DNA of 14,708 bases, from positions 1 to 14,708 of the forward strand of contig CAMLDZ010000069.1 in assembly GCA_946478985.1 (NCBI GenBank), written 5' to 3'. Source of the DNA: an uncultured Solimonas sp. (GTDB taxonomy: Bacteria > Pseudomonadota > Gammaproteobacteria > Nevskiales > Nevskiaceae). Made by a program: the position numbers and the translations under genes. Within the stretch, counting starts at the first letter, position 1, and each line of letters begins with the position of its first letter. Of the stretch, positions 1-5,972 are shown piece after piece. The notes under the pieces were generated by a model. It did no database searches, had not been told where the DNA came from, and saw only the letters and a list, made by a program, of their open reading frames with translations.

Positions 1-533
1 AGGCGCTTGAGGTTGAACTGCAGGCAGCGCGACAGCACCGTCACCAGCAGCTTCTGCGGGTCGGTGGTCGCCAGAATGAACTTCAGATGCGGCGGCGGCT
101 CCTCCAGTGTCTTCAGCAGCGCATTGAATGCGCTCTTGGACAGCATGTGGACTTCGTCGATCAGGTAGACCTTGTAGCGGCCGCGCGCCGGCGAGTACTG
201 CGCGTTGTCGATCATCTGCCGGACGTCGTCGACGCCGGTATGCGAAGCGGCGTCGATTTCCAGCAGGTCGACGAAGCGACCGTCGTCGACTTCCTTGCAG
301 GCCGAGCAGACCCCGCAGGGATTGGCGCTGACGCCGGTCTCGCAGTTCAGGCACTTGGCGATGATGCGCGCCAGCGTGGTCTTGCCGACGCCGCGGGTAC
401 CGGTCAGCAGGATGGCCGGATGCAGGCGGTCGCCGTCGAGCGCGTGCGACAGCGCCTTGACGACATGACCCTGGCCCATCACGTCTTCAAAACGGCGCGG
501 GCGCCACTTGCGGGCAAGAGCGAGATAACTCAT
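1..533 (-). CDS. dnaX: DNA polymerase III subunit gamma/tau, N-terminal part (cut by window start)
   Basis: Clamp-loader ATPase that loads the sliding clamp and bridges the replicative polymerases. Reverse-strand translation from the ATG at 533 gives 177 residues beginning MSYLALARKWRPRRFEDVMG, the classic DnaX N-terminus. Visible motifs: Walker A GTRGVGKT at residues 45-52; four zinc-ligand cysteines at 64, 73, 76 and 79; Walker B LIDEVHML at 124-131; the SRC sensor motif at 168-170. The reading frame is intact to the window edge, so the gene continues beyond position 1. The tau-specific C-terminus, and any gamma/tau frameshift site, lie outside. No strong Shine-Dalgarno precedes the ATG; the start is chosen by family match. 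It lies downstream of, and on the same strand as, the cupin gene, 138 bases away. Confidence 0.97.
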   Translation of the reverse strand, partial: MSYLALARKWRPRRFEDVMGQGHVVKALSHALDGDRLHPAILLTGTRGVGKTTLARIIAKCLNCETGVSANPCGVCSACKEVDDGRFVDLLEIDAASHTGVDDVRQMIDNAQYSPARGRYKVYLIDEVHMLSKSAFNALLKTLEEPPPHLKFILATTDPQKLLVTVLSRCLQFNLKR

Positions 534-583
534 CGGCAGTTCGGCATCGGGGAGCGGTCGACGGGGTCGGCGAAAACAGCGTC

Positions 584-598
584 CCCGGATTGTCCGGG
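584..598 (-). terminator. Possible weak intrinsic terminator after the cupin gene
   Basis: CCCGGA and TCCGGG form a perfect 6-bp stem with a 3-nt loop. Read on the minus strand, it is followed about 7 nt later by a TTTT run (573-576). It lies between the cupin stop and the dnaX start, where a terminator or leader hairpin would fit. The stem is short and the T-run is displaced, so this is only a candidate. Confidence 0.3.
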
Positions 599-671
599 AT
601 CAGGCCCGCGCTTGCCAGCCGCGCCGCGGAAACACCATGCAAACAGCTGCTTGCCGCAGCCGCACCGAGGC

Positions 672-1094
672 TCAGCGCGCCGGCGCCGGGCTCAGCAGCG
701 GCTGGCCCTTGTCGAGGATGAAGGTTGCCACGGTACGCGCAGGAGCCTTGCCGACATTGCGCGTCTCGTGCGGCACGCCGCGCGGGCTGTGATAGGCCTC
801 GCCGGCCTTGACGATGCGCGGCGCCTCGCCATCGCGCAGCAGTTCAAGCTCGCCTTCCAGCACGGTCGCGTATTCGTCGCCGGCATGCGTGTGGCGCTTG
901 GCGACCGCGCCGGGTGCGAATTCGATCGAGAACACCAGCGCGTCCTTATCGTCGAAACCGCTGAGGGTCGTGCGCAGCAAGGGTTTGATCGTCAGCCCCG
1001 GGGGCGACGCTGGCGCCTCGGCGTGCGCCGGCAGGCACAGGCAGGTGGCAAGCAGAGCGGCAACGGACAGCGTGCGCAAGGGCAGACGGAGCAT
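672..1094 (-). CDS. Secreted single-domain cupin protein
   Basis: A 140-residue protein with an N-terminal signal peptide (basic start, hydrophobic residues 9-22, likely cleavage after AHA at 23-25), so probably periplasmic. The rest is one small beta-barrel cupin. Both family motifs are complete: G62-x5-H68-x-H70-x3-E74-x6-G81, then G98-x5-P104-x-G106-x2-H109-x3-N113. The three His and one Glu that bind a metal in this family are therefore all present. Family members include dioxygenases, isomerases and ligand-binding proteins, and the substrate cannot be told from sequence. The ATG at 1094 is preceded by GAGGGG at good spacing, which supports this start. It lies between ffs and dnaX on the same strand, with no evident functional link to either. 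Confidence 0.85.
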   Translation of the reverse strand: MLRLPLRTLSVAALLATCLCLPAHAEAPASPPGLTIKPLLRTTLSGFDDKDALVFSIEFAPGAVAKRHTHAGDEYATVLEGELELLRDGEAPRIVKAGEAYHSPRGVPHETRNVGKAPARTVATFILDKGQPLLSPAPAR

Positions 1095-1222
1095 GCGGAT
1101 TCCCCTCGTGGATTCTCAAGCGTCGGCGCGATCGTACCGGAGCCACGCGACGCGGCTCCACAGCGGCCGATCGGCAGCATGCTTGCAAGACGGGAGACGT
1201 GGGCAGGAAAAGTCTCGAAGGC

Positions 1223-1331
1223 GGCAGCCCGTACCAGCTGGCTCCGGCACCCGGCATCACCGCCACCGTTGCTCCCTTCCGGGCCTGGCGGGGTTCACGG
1301 CTTTCCGTCGCGGAGGGCCGGCACGGGCCAC
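1223..1331 (-). ncRNA. ffs: 4.5S signal recognition particle RNA (small bacterial type)
   Basis: On the minus strand the segment at about 1289-1266 reads GCCAGGCCCGGAAGGGAGCA, the conserved SRP RNA apical domain (GGAA tetraloop and asymmetric loop) that binds Ffh. The ends close as expected: GGCCCGUGCCGGC (from 1329 downward) pairs over 13 consecutive positions, allowing G-U, with GCUGGUACGGGCU (1238-1226). This gives a hairpin of about 104 nt, matching the E. coli-like 4.5S size. A TTTT run lies just downstream on the minus strand (around 1209-1212) and may end transcription. The exact ends are approximate. The RNA lies in the dnaX neighbourhood, with the cupin gene in between. Confidence 0.93.
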
Positions 1332-1431
1332 CATCGAGACCTTGCGGGCAGCCAGGCCGCCGCGAGGGACGCGAAGTGTGCCTGAATTGCCGCCACGCCG
1401 CCAGACAAGTTGCGGGTACACATGCCGCTCC

Positions 1432-2052
1432 TCAGCCGTCGCGCCTGCGCCACAGACCATAGACGAACTTCTGCTCGGCGCCGCCCGGCGTGCGATGCGA
1501 CTCATGCGCATGCTCGACGAGCCTGAAGCTGTCTGCGAACAGCGCGTCGAGTTCATCGATACGGTAGCGCGTGACCGGCAATCCACTGCAGCGCATCGGA
1601 CCATCCTCGGCAAACGTGGCGAGCAGCAGCCATCCATCCGGCTTCAGGGCCCGGCGCAACTGCTTGATGTAGATCCGCCGCTCCGAATCACTACCGAGAA
1701 AATGGAAAACCGCGCGATCGTGCCAGAGCTCGTAGCCCGACTCCGGCAGCGCGGCATCGAGAACGTCAGCTTCGATCCAGCGCACCTCGGCGGCGCGCGA
1801 ACCGATCCGCTGAGCGGCCACGGCCAGTGCTGCGGCAGACAGGTCGAGCACGCTCAACTTCCGGAAGCCGGCGGCAAGCAGATCGTCGAGCAGAGTCGAC
1901 GCACCGCCGCCCACATCGATAATTGACGCCGAAGGCGCGAGGCCGGTGCTGGCGATCAGACGCAGCGACAGCGCCGCGTGATCCTGAAACCAGCTGAGCT
2001 GCGTTGCCGCCTTGCCGGTGTAGACCTGCTGCCAATGCGTTCTGGCGTCCAT
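1432..2052 (-). CDS. Class I SAM-dependent methyltransferase
   Basis: A 206-residue cytoplasmic protein with a Rossmann-type methyltransferase fold. Motif I is IIDVGGGAS at residues 44-52. An acidic residue ending strand 2 (VLDLS, D70) should contact the SAM ribose. EADVLD at 94-99 and HDRAVFHFL at 111-119 follow. The N-terminal THWQQVY...SWFQ segment and the C-terminal MRCSGLPVTRY / HRTPGGAEQKFVY segments are typical of a widespread family of small methyltransferases of unknown substrate. The open frame extends much further upstream, but the ATG at 2052 is preferred: AAGGGG lies about 6 nt before it and homologous N-termini begin here. It is intact, although the region just upstream (2053-2714) is full of broken genes. 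It reads the same way as the possible repressor relic, whose stop is 19 nt upstream. Confidence 0.88.
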   Translation of the reverse strand: MDARTHWQQVYTGKAATQLSWFQDHAALSLRLIASTGLAPSASIIDVGGGASTLLDDLLAAGFRKLSVLDLSAAALAVAAQRIGSRAAEVRWIEADVLDAALPESGYELWHDRAVFHFLGSDSERRIYIKQLRRALKPDGWLLLATFAEDGPMRCSGLPVTRYRIDELDALFADSFRLVEHAHESHRTPGGAEQKFVYGLWRRRDG

Positions 2053-2071
2053 CGCATCCCCTTGATTGTCG

Positions 2072-2267
2072 CTAACCGTAACGCGCCGACAGCTTGCTGA
2101 TGTGGGTACCGGCCAGCTTGGCGGCATCAGCGTCCGGCGCCTGTTCGGTCTGCGTCTCCATGCTGCAGGCGAGCATCTCGCAGACCGAGCGATCCAATAC
2201 GCGGATCTGCCCTTGCGCGGCGCAGGAGGACGATCAGCTTGTGCTGGTATTGCTGGTGGCCGTTCAC
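2072..2267 (-). pseudogene. Possible relic of a CsoR/FrmR-type repressor (frameshifted)
   Basis: No intact ORF explains this stretch. On the minus strand, from a GTG at 2267, one frame reads NGHQQYQHKLIVLLRRA. Around 2218-2225 the reading shifts to a second frame that continues AQGQIRVLDRSVCEML and ends at the TAG at 2072-2074. Joined, they give LLRRAQGQIR, resembling the signature of the FrmR/CsoR family (DUF156), small helical repressors that sense metals, formaldehyde or persulfides through cysteines. The C-terminal part does not match that family well, so it has diverged further or the call is wrong. Supporting context: a perfect ATACCC/GGGTAT palindrome lies 34 nt upstream, and broken sulfur-metabolism genes lie on its other side. 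Confidence 0.38.
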
Positions 2268-2300
2268 GCCTGTTCATCCGGCTTTGCGCTGCCTGCAAGC

Positions 2301-2316
2301 ATACCCTACTGGGTAT
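2301..2316. promoter_or_regulatory. Operator-like palindrome (CsoR/CstR-type candidate)
   Basis: ATACCC-TACT-GGGTAT is a perfect 6-bp inverted repeat around a 4-base spacer. It lies between the leftward repressor-like relic and the rightward YeeE and dioxygenase relics, the usual place for an autoregulating repressor's site. C/G-rich half-sites flanked by AT are typical of operators bound by CsoR-family tetramers. Assignment to that family is inference; the palindrome itself is directly visible. It may still function if a paralogous repressor exists elsewhere in the genome. Confidence 0.42.
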
Positions 2317-2387
2317 TTCATGTGGATCACTCAAGAGGGCGTACTCCTGTATATGACCATCGACCCCGGCGCTGGCCTCACGCCGCC

Positions 2388-2568
2388 ATGAGCGCCGTGC
2401 TGTTCGGTTTCGGCTGGGTATATCACCGGCCTGTGCGCTGCACCGGCGCTGGCACGCCTGAGTACCGGCCTGCCGCTGCTGCTGTGGTTCGCCGTCTTGA
2501 TGTTCGCCGGCATGCGCTTGCAAGACCGCGTGCTGCCGAAACGCAGAATCAGCGGACACTTTCCGTGA
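2388..2568 (+). pseudogene. Relic of a YeeE/YedE-family (DUF6691) sulfur-compound transporter, C-terminal part
   Basis: The frame starting at the ATG at 2388 encodes MSAVLFGFGW. After an extra base at about 2417-2422, the next frame continues ITGLCAAPALARLSTGL, then a hydrophobic helix LLLWFAVLMFAGMRLQDRV, and stops at the TGA at 2566-2568. Together this matches the second half of DUF6691 proteins, whose hallmark is GxGWGxxGxCPGPAL, apart from AAPAL in place of PGPAL. The N-terminal half of the protein and its usual YeeE partner are missing between here and the operator-like palindrome. The family moves thiosulfate or related sulfur compounds across the inner membrane. The stop overlaps the next relic's ATG (TGATG), so the two were once translationally coupled. 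Confidence 0.72.
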
Positions 2569-2714
2569 TGTTTCGGCAGTTGTTCGACGCGGCTTCGAGT
2601 ACCTACAGCTACTTGCTCGCCTCGGCCTCGGCCGCGAGGCGCTGATCATTGACCCGGTGCGCGAACAGTAGCCGCAGTACCCGCAGTGGATCCCTGAGCT
2701 TGGCCTGCGGCTGC
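2568..2714 (+). pseudogene. Relic of a persulfide (sulfur) dioxygenase, MBL fold, N-terminal part
   Basis: From the ATG at 2568 the frame reads MFRQLFDAASSTYSYLLA, the typical start of ETHE1/Blh-type persulfide dioxygenases. The frame is lost at about 2615-2626 and resumes in another frame as LGLGREALIIDPVREQ. It then meets a TAG (2669-2671), after which IPELGLRL, also expected at this place in the family, is still readable up to the tsaB stop. Only the first 45 or so codons survive; the metal-binding HxHxDH core is absent. Intact enzymes oxidise glutathione persulfide to sulfite during sulfide detoxification and are often encoded with YeeE/YedE proteins, as here. Confidence 0.72.
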
Positions 2715-3419
2715 CTAGGACTGCGCCGGCCGGCGCGCCGCCTGTTCGCGCATGGTCAGCGCGACCTTGTTGCGCAGGTAGTCCGGCAGCAGGTCTGCAG
2801 CACTGATGATGTCCCCGGCTACGAAACGTGGACGGGCGATCCGCAGCGCATCAGCGGCACGTGGTAGGGCGGCGCCGTCAACGGTCTCCAGCGTCGCCCC
2901 CGTCGCCGCCCGCAGAACATCTGCATAGCTCTGCCAGCCGCTGCCGGCAGCATGCCATGCACCGGCATGGGGTCCGATCTGCGCCGGTGCGGCAACCTGC
3001 GCCGGCGTCAGCATTTGCGGAAGGCCGTTGTCACTGCGCGACCATGCGGCAAAGTAGACCTCGTCCATTCGCGCATCGATCGCCGTCAGCACGCGCGCAG
3101 CGCCGGCGTCCAGAGCCGGCAGCGCCAGCATCTGCAGCGACGACACCGCGACCACGGGGCGCTCATGCGCCAGCGCCAGGCCCTTGATGAAGCCGACGCC
3201 GATGCGTACGCCCGCGAAGCTGCCGGGGCCGACGCCGCACACGTAGCCGTCGAGCTGCGCGTAGCTCAGCCCGGCTTCGGCCATCACGGACTGCAGCATC
3301 GAAGGCAGGCGCGCGGTATGACTGCGGCCGGCAACGTCGTAACGCGACAGCAGCTGGCCGTCGATCATCAGCGCCACCGAGCAGGCCTCAGTCGCGGTAT
3401 CCAATGCCAGCAATTTCAT
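2715..3419 (-). CDS. tsaB: tRNA N6-threonylcarbamoyladenosine biosynthesis protein TsaB
   Basis: Scaffold subunit of the complex with TsaD and TsaE that makes t6A37 in ANN-decoding tRNAs; an essential cytoplasmic protein. The 234 residues match the family length. The ASKHA-fold start MKLLALDTATEACSVAL is nearly identical to E. coli TsaB. GPGSFAGVR at 64-72 and the IDARMDEVY segment at 114-122 are conserved. The C-terminus ends with the usual P-x-YLRN-x-VA. The ATG at 3419 is chosen because homologues begin here. In-frame ATGs at 3431 and 3455 exist upstream, none with a clear Shine-Dalgarno; the one at 3431 begins 1 nt after the yoaA stop. Either way it is translated right behind yoaA, so the pair is likely co-transcribed and possibly coupled. 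Confidence 0.95.
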   Translation of the reverse strand: MKLLALDTATEACSVALMIDGQLLSRYDVAGRSHTARLPSMLQSVMAEAGLSYAQLDGYVCGVGPGSFAGVRIGVGFIKGLALAHERPVVAVSSLQMLALPALDAGAARVLTAIDARMDEVYFAAWSRSDNGLPQMLTPAQVAAPAQIGPHAGAWHAAGSGWQSYADVLRAATGATLETVDGAALPRAADALRIARPRFVAGDIISAADLLPDYLRNKVALTMREQAARRPAQS

Positions 3420-3432
3420 AGCGCCAGTCATT

Positions 3433-5337
3433 TCACAGGGTTTTGACAAATTCACGGGCCGCGTCGAGATCGCGCAGCACCGGCATCGCCGGCAGGCTGG
3501 CGAGCACCTGGCGGCCGTAGCCCTTGGACGTCACGCGCGGATCACAGAGCATCAGCAGGCCGCGATCGCCAGGATCGCGGATCAGGCGGCCGGCGCCCTG
3601 GCGCAGCATGACGATGGCCTCCGGCAGCTGCAGCTCGAAGAACGGCTTGCCGCCGCGGCGGCGCACGGTGTCGAGCTTGGCTTCGAACACCGGATCACCC
3701 GGCGCGGCGAACGGCAGCTTGTCGATGACCACCAGGCGCAGCGCCCTGCCCTTGACGTCGACGCCTTCCCAGAAGCTGCTGGTGCCGACCAGCACGGCAT
3801 TGCCGTCCTCGGCGAAGGCGTCGAGCAGCGCCGAGCGGCTGTCCTCGCCCTGCACCAGCACGCGCTGCGACAACCGCGCGCGCAGGCGCTCGGCGATCGT
3901 CCGCAAGGCGCGGTAGCTGGTGCACAGCACGAAGGCGCCGCCGCCGGCCGCTTCGATCAGCGGTCGCGCCGCTTCGGCAACGGCGTTGGAGTAAGCCGGA
4001 TCATTGGGCTCCGGCAGGCCGCGCGGCAGATACAGGCGAGCCTGCTCGGCGTAATCGAAGGGGCTGTCGAGGCGCAGCGTCGGCGTGTCGTCGAGGCCGA
4101 GCGCATGCTGGAAATGCGCGAAGTCGTCAGCCACCGCCAGCGTCGCCGAGGTGAACAGCCAGGTGCCCGGATACGTGGCGCGCATCCGCGCGAAGTCGTC
4201 GGCGACCTCGATCGGCGTGGCGTTGAGGCTGCCGCCGCGCACGGCGGTTTCGGTCCAGCGCACCTCGTGTGCCGACTCGGTGTGCAAGACGATGGTCCAG
4301 CGCTCCAGCAGGCTCAGCGTGCGCTCCAGCAGTGCCGCGCATTCGGCGTTGCGCTCCTCCAGCGGCGCCAGTTGCTGACGCAGCGCCGCCAGCGCGTCGC
4401 CGGTCTGCGCCAGCGTGCGCTGCCGCGCCTCGTCGCCGAGGAACTGCGCCAGCGGCTGGCGCTGCGGCTGGCCGGCGAAGGCCTGCTCCAGGCGCAGCAC
4501 GTCACCGGACAGCTGCTGCGCGAGTTCGGCAAGGCTGCCCAGATCGCCGCTGGACTGCGCCTCGGCCTGCACATCGCGCGCCAGCTCCTGCAGCTGCCGC
4601 GTCGACACGCGGCGGCCGAAGAACTCGGCGGCCAGCTCGGCGAGCTGGTGGGCCTCGTCGACGATGATGGCGTCGGCACCGGCGAAGATCTGGCCGAAGC
4701 CCTGGTCCTTGAGGACGAAGTCGGAGAACAGCAGATGGTGGTTGACCACCACCAGATCGGCGGCCTGCGCGGCGCGGCGCGCCTTGGCGACGAAGCAATG
4801 CTCGAAGTCCTCGCAGCGGCTGCCCAGGCAGTTGTCGGCGGTCGAACTGATCTGTCGCGCCAGCCCGTCCTCCTGGTTGAACTCGCCGAGTTCGGACAAC
4901 TCGCCGGAGTCGGTTCGGCGCGCCCAGGCCTCGATCTGCTGCAGCCGTGTCCACGCCCAGCGCAGCGCCGGCTGGCCGCGCGCGCGCTTCATCCGGTACA
5001 GGCACAGGTAGTTGGCGCGCCCCTTGAGCAGGGCCACGCGCGCCGGCACTTTGAGGGCGTCACGGACCCGCGGCAGGTCGCGGTGGAACAGCTGGTCCTG
5101 CAGGGTGCGGGTGCCGGTCGAGACCAGCGTGCGCTTGCCGGACATCAGCGCCGGCACCAGGTAGGCGTAGGTCTTGCCGGTGCCGGTGCCGGCCTCGACG
5201 ACCAGCGAGCCGCCCTCGTCGAAGGCCTGCGCGGTGGCCTCGGCCATCTGCTGTTGCGCCAGCCGCGGCGCGAAGCCCGGCAGCGCCGAGAACGGGCCGT
5301 CGCCGTCGAGCAGCGCGGCGATCTCCTGCGGTGTCAC
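3433..5337 (-). CDS. yoaA: YoaA-type ATP-dependent DNA helicase (DinG/XPD-like, Fe-S)
   Basis: Superfamily 2 helicase of the DinG/XPD group, 5'-3' on DNA; E. coli YoaA works in damage repair with the polymerase subunit HolC. The product is 634 residues. Walker A AGTGTGKT is at 49-56. Four cysteines in the Fe-S cluster positions (C112, C170, C175, C181) are all present. DEAH is at 227-230, a TSAT motif is in the middle, and QGAGRLIR (motif VI) is at about 580-587. The frame is open upstream to 5667, but that part reads antisense-like across the neighbouring lipoprotein. The GTG at 5337 has GAGG upstream and matches homologous N-termini (TPQEIAALLxxDGPF...). It lies 34 nt after the lipoprotein and just before tsaB. 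Confidence 0.93.
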   Translation of the reverse strand: MTPQEIAALLDGDGPFSALPGFAPRLAQQQMAEATAQAFDEGGSLVVEAGTGTGKTYAYLVPALMSGKRTLVSTGTRTLQDQLFHRDLPRVRDALKVPARVALLKGRANYLCLYRMKRARGQPALRWAWTRLQQIEAWARRTDSGELSELGEFNQEDGLARQISSTADNCLGSRCEDFEHCFVAKARRAAQAADLVVVNHHLLFSDFVLKDQGFGQIFAGADAIIVDEAHQLAELAAEFFGRRVSTRQLQELARDVQAEAQSSGDLGSLAELAQQLSGDVLRLEQAFAGQPQRQPLAQFLGDEARQRTLAQTGDALAALRQQLAPLEERNAECAALLERTLSLLERWTIVLHTESAHEVRWTETAVRGGSLNATPIEVADDFARMRATYPGTWLFTSATLAVADDFAHFQHALGLDDTPTLRLDSPFDYAEQARLYLPRGLPEPNDPAYSNAVAEAARPLIEAAGGGAFVLCTSYRALRTIAERLRARLSQRVLVQGEDSRSALLDAFAEDGNAVLVGTSSFWEGVDVKGRALRLVVIDKLPFAAPGDPVFEAKLDTVRRRGGKPFFELQLPEAIVMLRQGAGRLIRDPGDRGLLMLCDPRVTSKGYGRQVLASLPAMPVLRDLDAAREFVKTL

Positions 5338-5371
5338 GGCTGCCTCGCTGCGGCCGGCGGCGTCGGCGCGC

Positions 5372-5929
5372 TCAAGGGGCGCCGGAAAGCTGTTCCTGCA
5401 TGACCGCGATCTGTGCCGAGGCCTGCAAGGCGCCATCGGCATCGCCGCGCGCCTGGCGCGCTTCGGCGATGGTCTTCCAGTTCTCGATCTCGACATAGAT
5501 GTTGCCGCGCGCGAACGAGTTCGAGCGCAGCGCCATCGATTCGGCCTGGGCGTAGTTCTTCTGCGCCAGATAGCTCTGGCCGAGCATCGACCAGACGAAA
5601 TAGTTGCGCGGCTCGATGCGCAGCGCGCGCTCCAGCACGCCGGCGGCCTTGTCCGGCTGCCTGGCATTGAGATAGCCGCGCGCCTGCTTCATCAGCGAGG
5701 TGACCGGCACTCCGCTGATCTGCTCGGCGGTCTTGGGATAGTTCGGCAGCGGTGCCGGTGTCGGCGCGACGGCCTCCGGCAAGGGCCGCGGCTCCGGGAT
5801 CGGCGGCAGCGTCGGCAGCGGCTGGGTCTGCGTCGGCGGTTTGGGCTCGTGGGTTTCGCGTTGCCCCTGCATGGTCTGGCAGGCAGACAGCCCGATCGCC
5901 AGCAAAACGAGAATCAGCCTGTTGCGCAC
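5372..5929 (-). CDS. lpoP: TPR lipoprotein, probable LpoP-type activator of PBP1B
   Basis: A 185-residue outer-membrane lipoprotein candidate: hydrophobic signal 5-14, then lipobox L14-S15-A16-C17, so C17 should be lipidated. A long proline-rich linker (about 30-65) could span the periplasm. A TPR region follows, with repeats at about 77-108 and 111-142 and a partial third at 150-175. This architecture and the position directly downstream of mrcB match LpoP of Pseudomonas aeruginosa, the lipoprotein that activates PBP1b there. The role is inferred from layout and context. The start is GTG at 5929 with GGAAGG 5 nt upstream. It is 43 nt after mrcB and 34 nt before yoaA, so probably in one operon. 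Confidence 0.75.
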   Translation of the reverse strand: MRNRLILVLLAIGLSACQTMQGQRETHEPKPPTQTQPLPTLPPIPEPRPLPEAVAPTPAPLPNYPKTAEQISGVPVTSLMKQARGYLNARQPDKAAGVLERALRIEPRNYFVWSMLGQSYLAQKNYAQAESMALRSNSFARGNIYVEIENWKTIAEARQARGDADGALQASAQIAVMQEQLSGAP

Positions 5930-5949
5930 GAGGGCCTTCCGGTGGAATT

Positions 5950-5968
5950 CGCCGCTATTGTAGCGGCG
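5950..5968. repeat. Hairpin between mrcB and the lipoprotein gene
   Basis: CGCCGCTA and TAGCGGCG form a perfect 8-bp stem around a 3-nt loop (TTG on the plus strand) in the 43-nt gap. No T-run follows on the minus strand, so it is not a classic terminator. It may slow or partly stop transcription, or protect the mrcB mRNA 3' end. Confidence 0.5.
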
Positions 5969-5972
5969 CCGG

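Noticed and set aside
87..1385. A 432-codon plus-strand open frame covering dnaX, the cupin and ffs
   Set aside because: It crosses three well-supported minus-strand genes, including an RNA gene, and has no recognisable domain.
1332..1431. A promoter for ffs
   Set aside because: A TTGTCT is present, but no -10 element at proper spacing leads to the RNA 5' end. A promoter must exist, but I cannot place it.
2094..2645. A single 183-codon plus-strand gene in the tsaB-methyltransferase gap
   Set aside because: Only its last third resembles known proteins, and those pieces belong to two different families with frame changes. It is better read as two relics than as one gene.
4105..5403. A 432-codon plus-strand open frame inside yoaA
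   Set aside because: It is antisense to the helicase, whose motifs and Fe-S cysteines are all in place; composition is that of a shadow frame.
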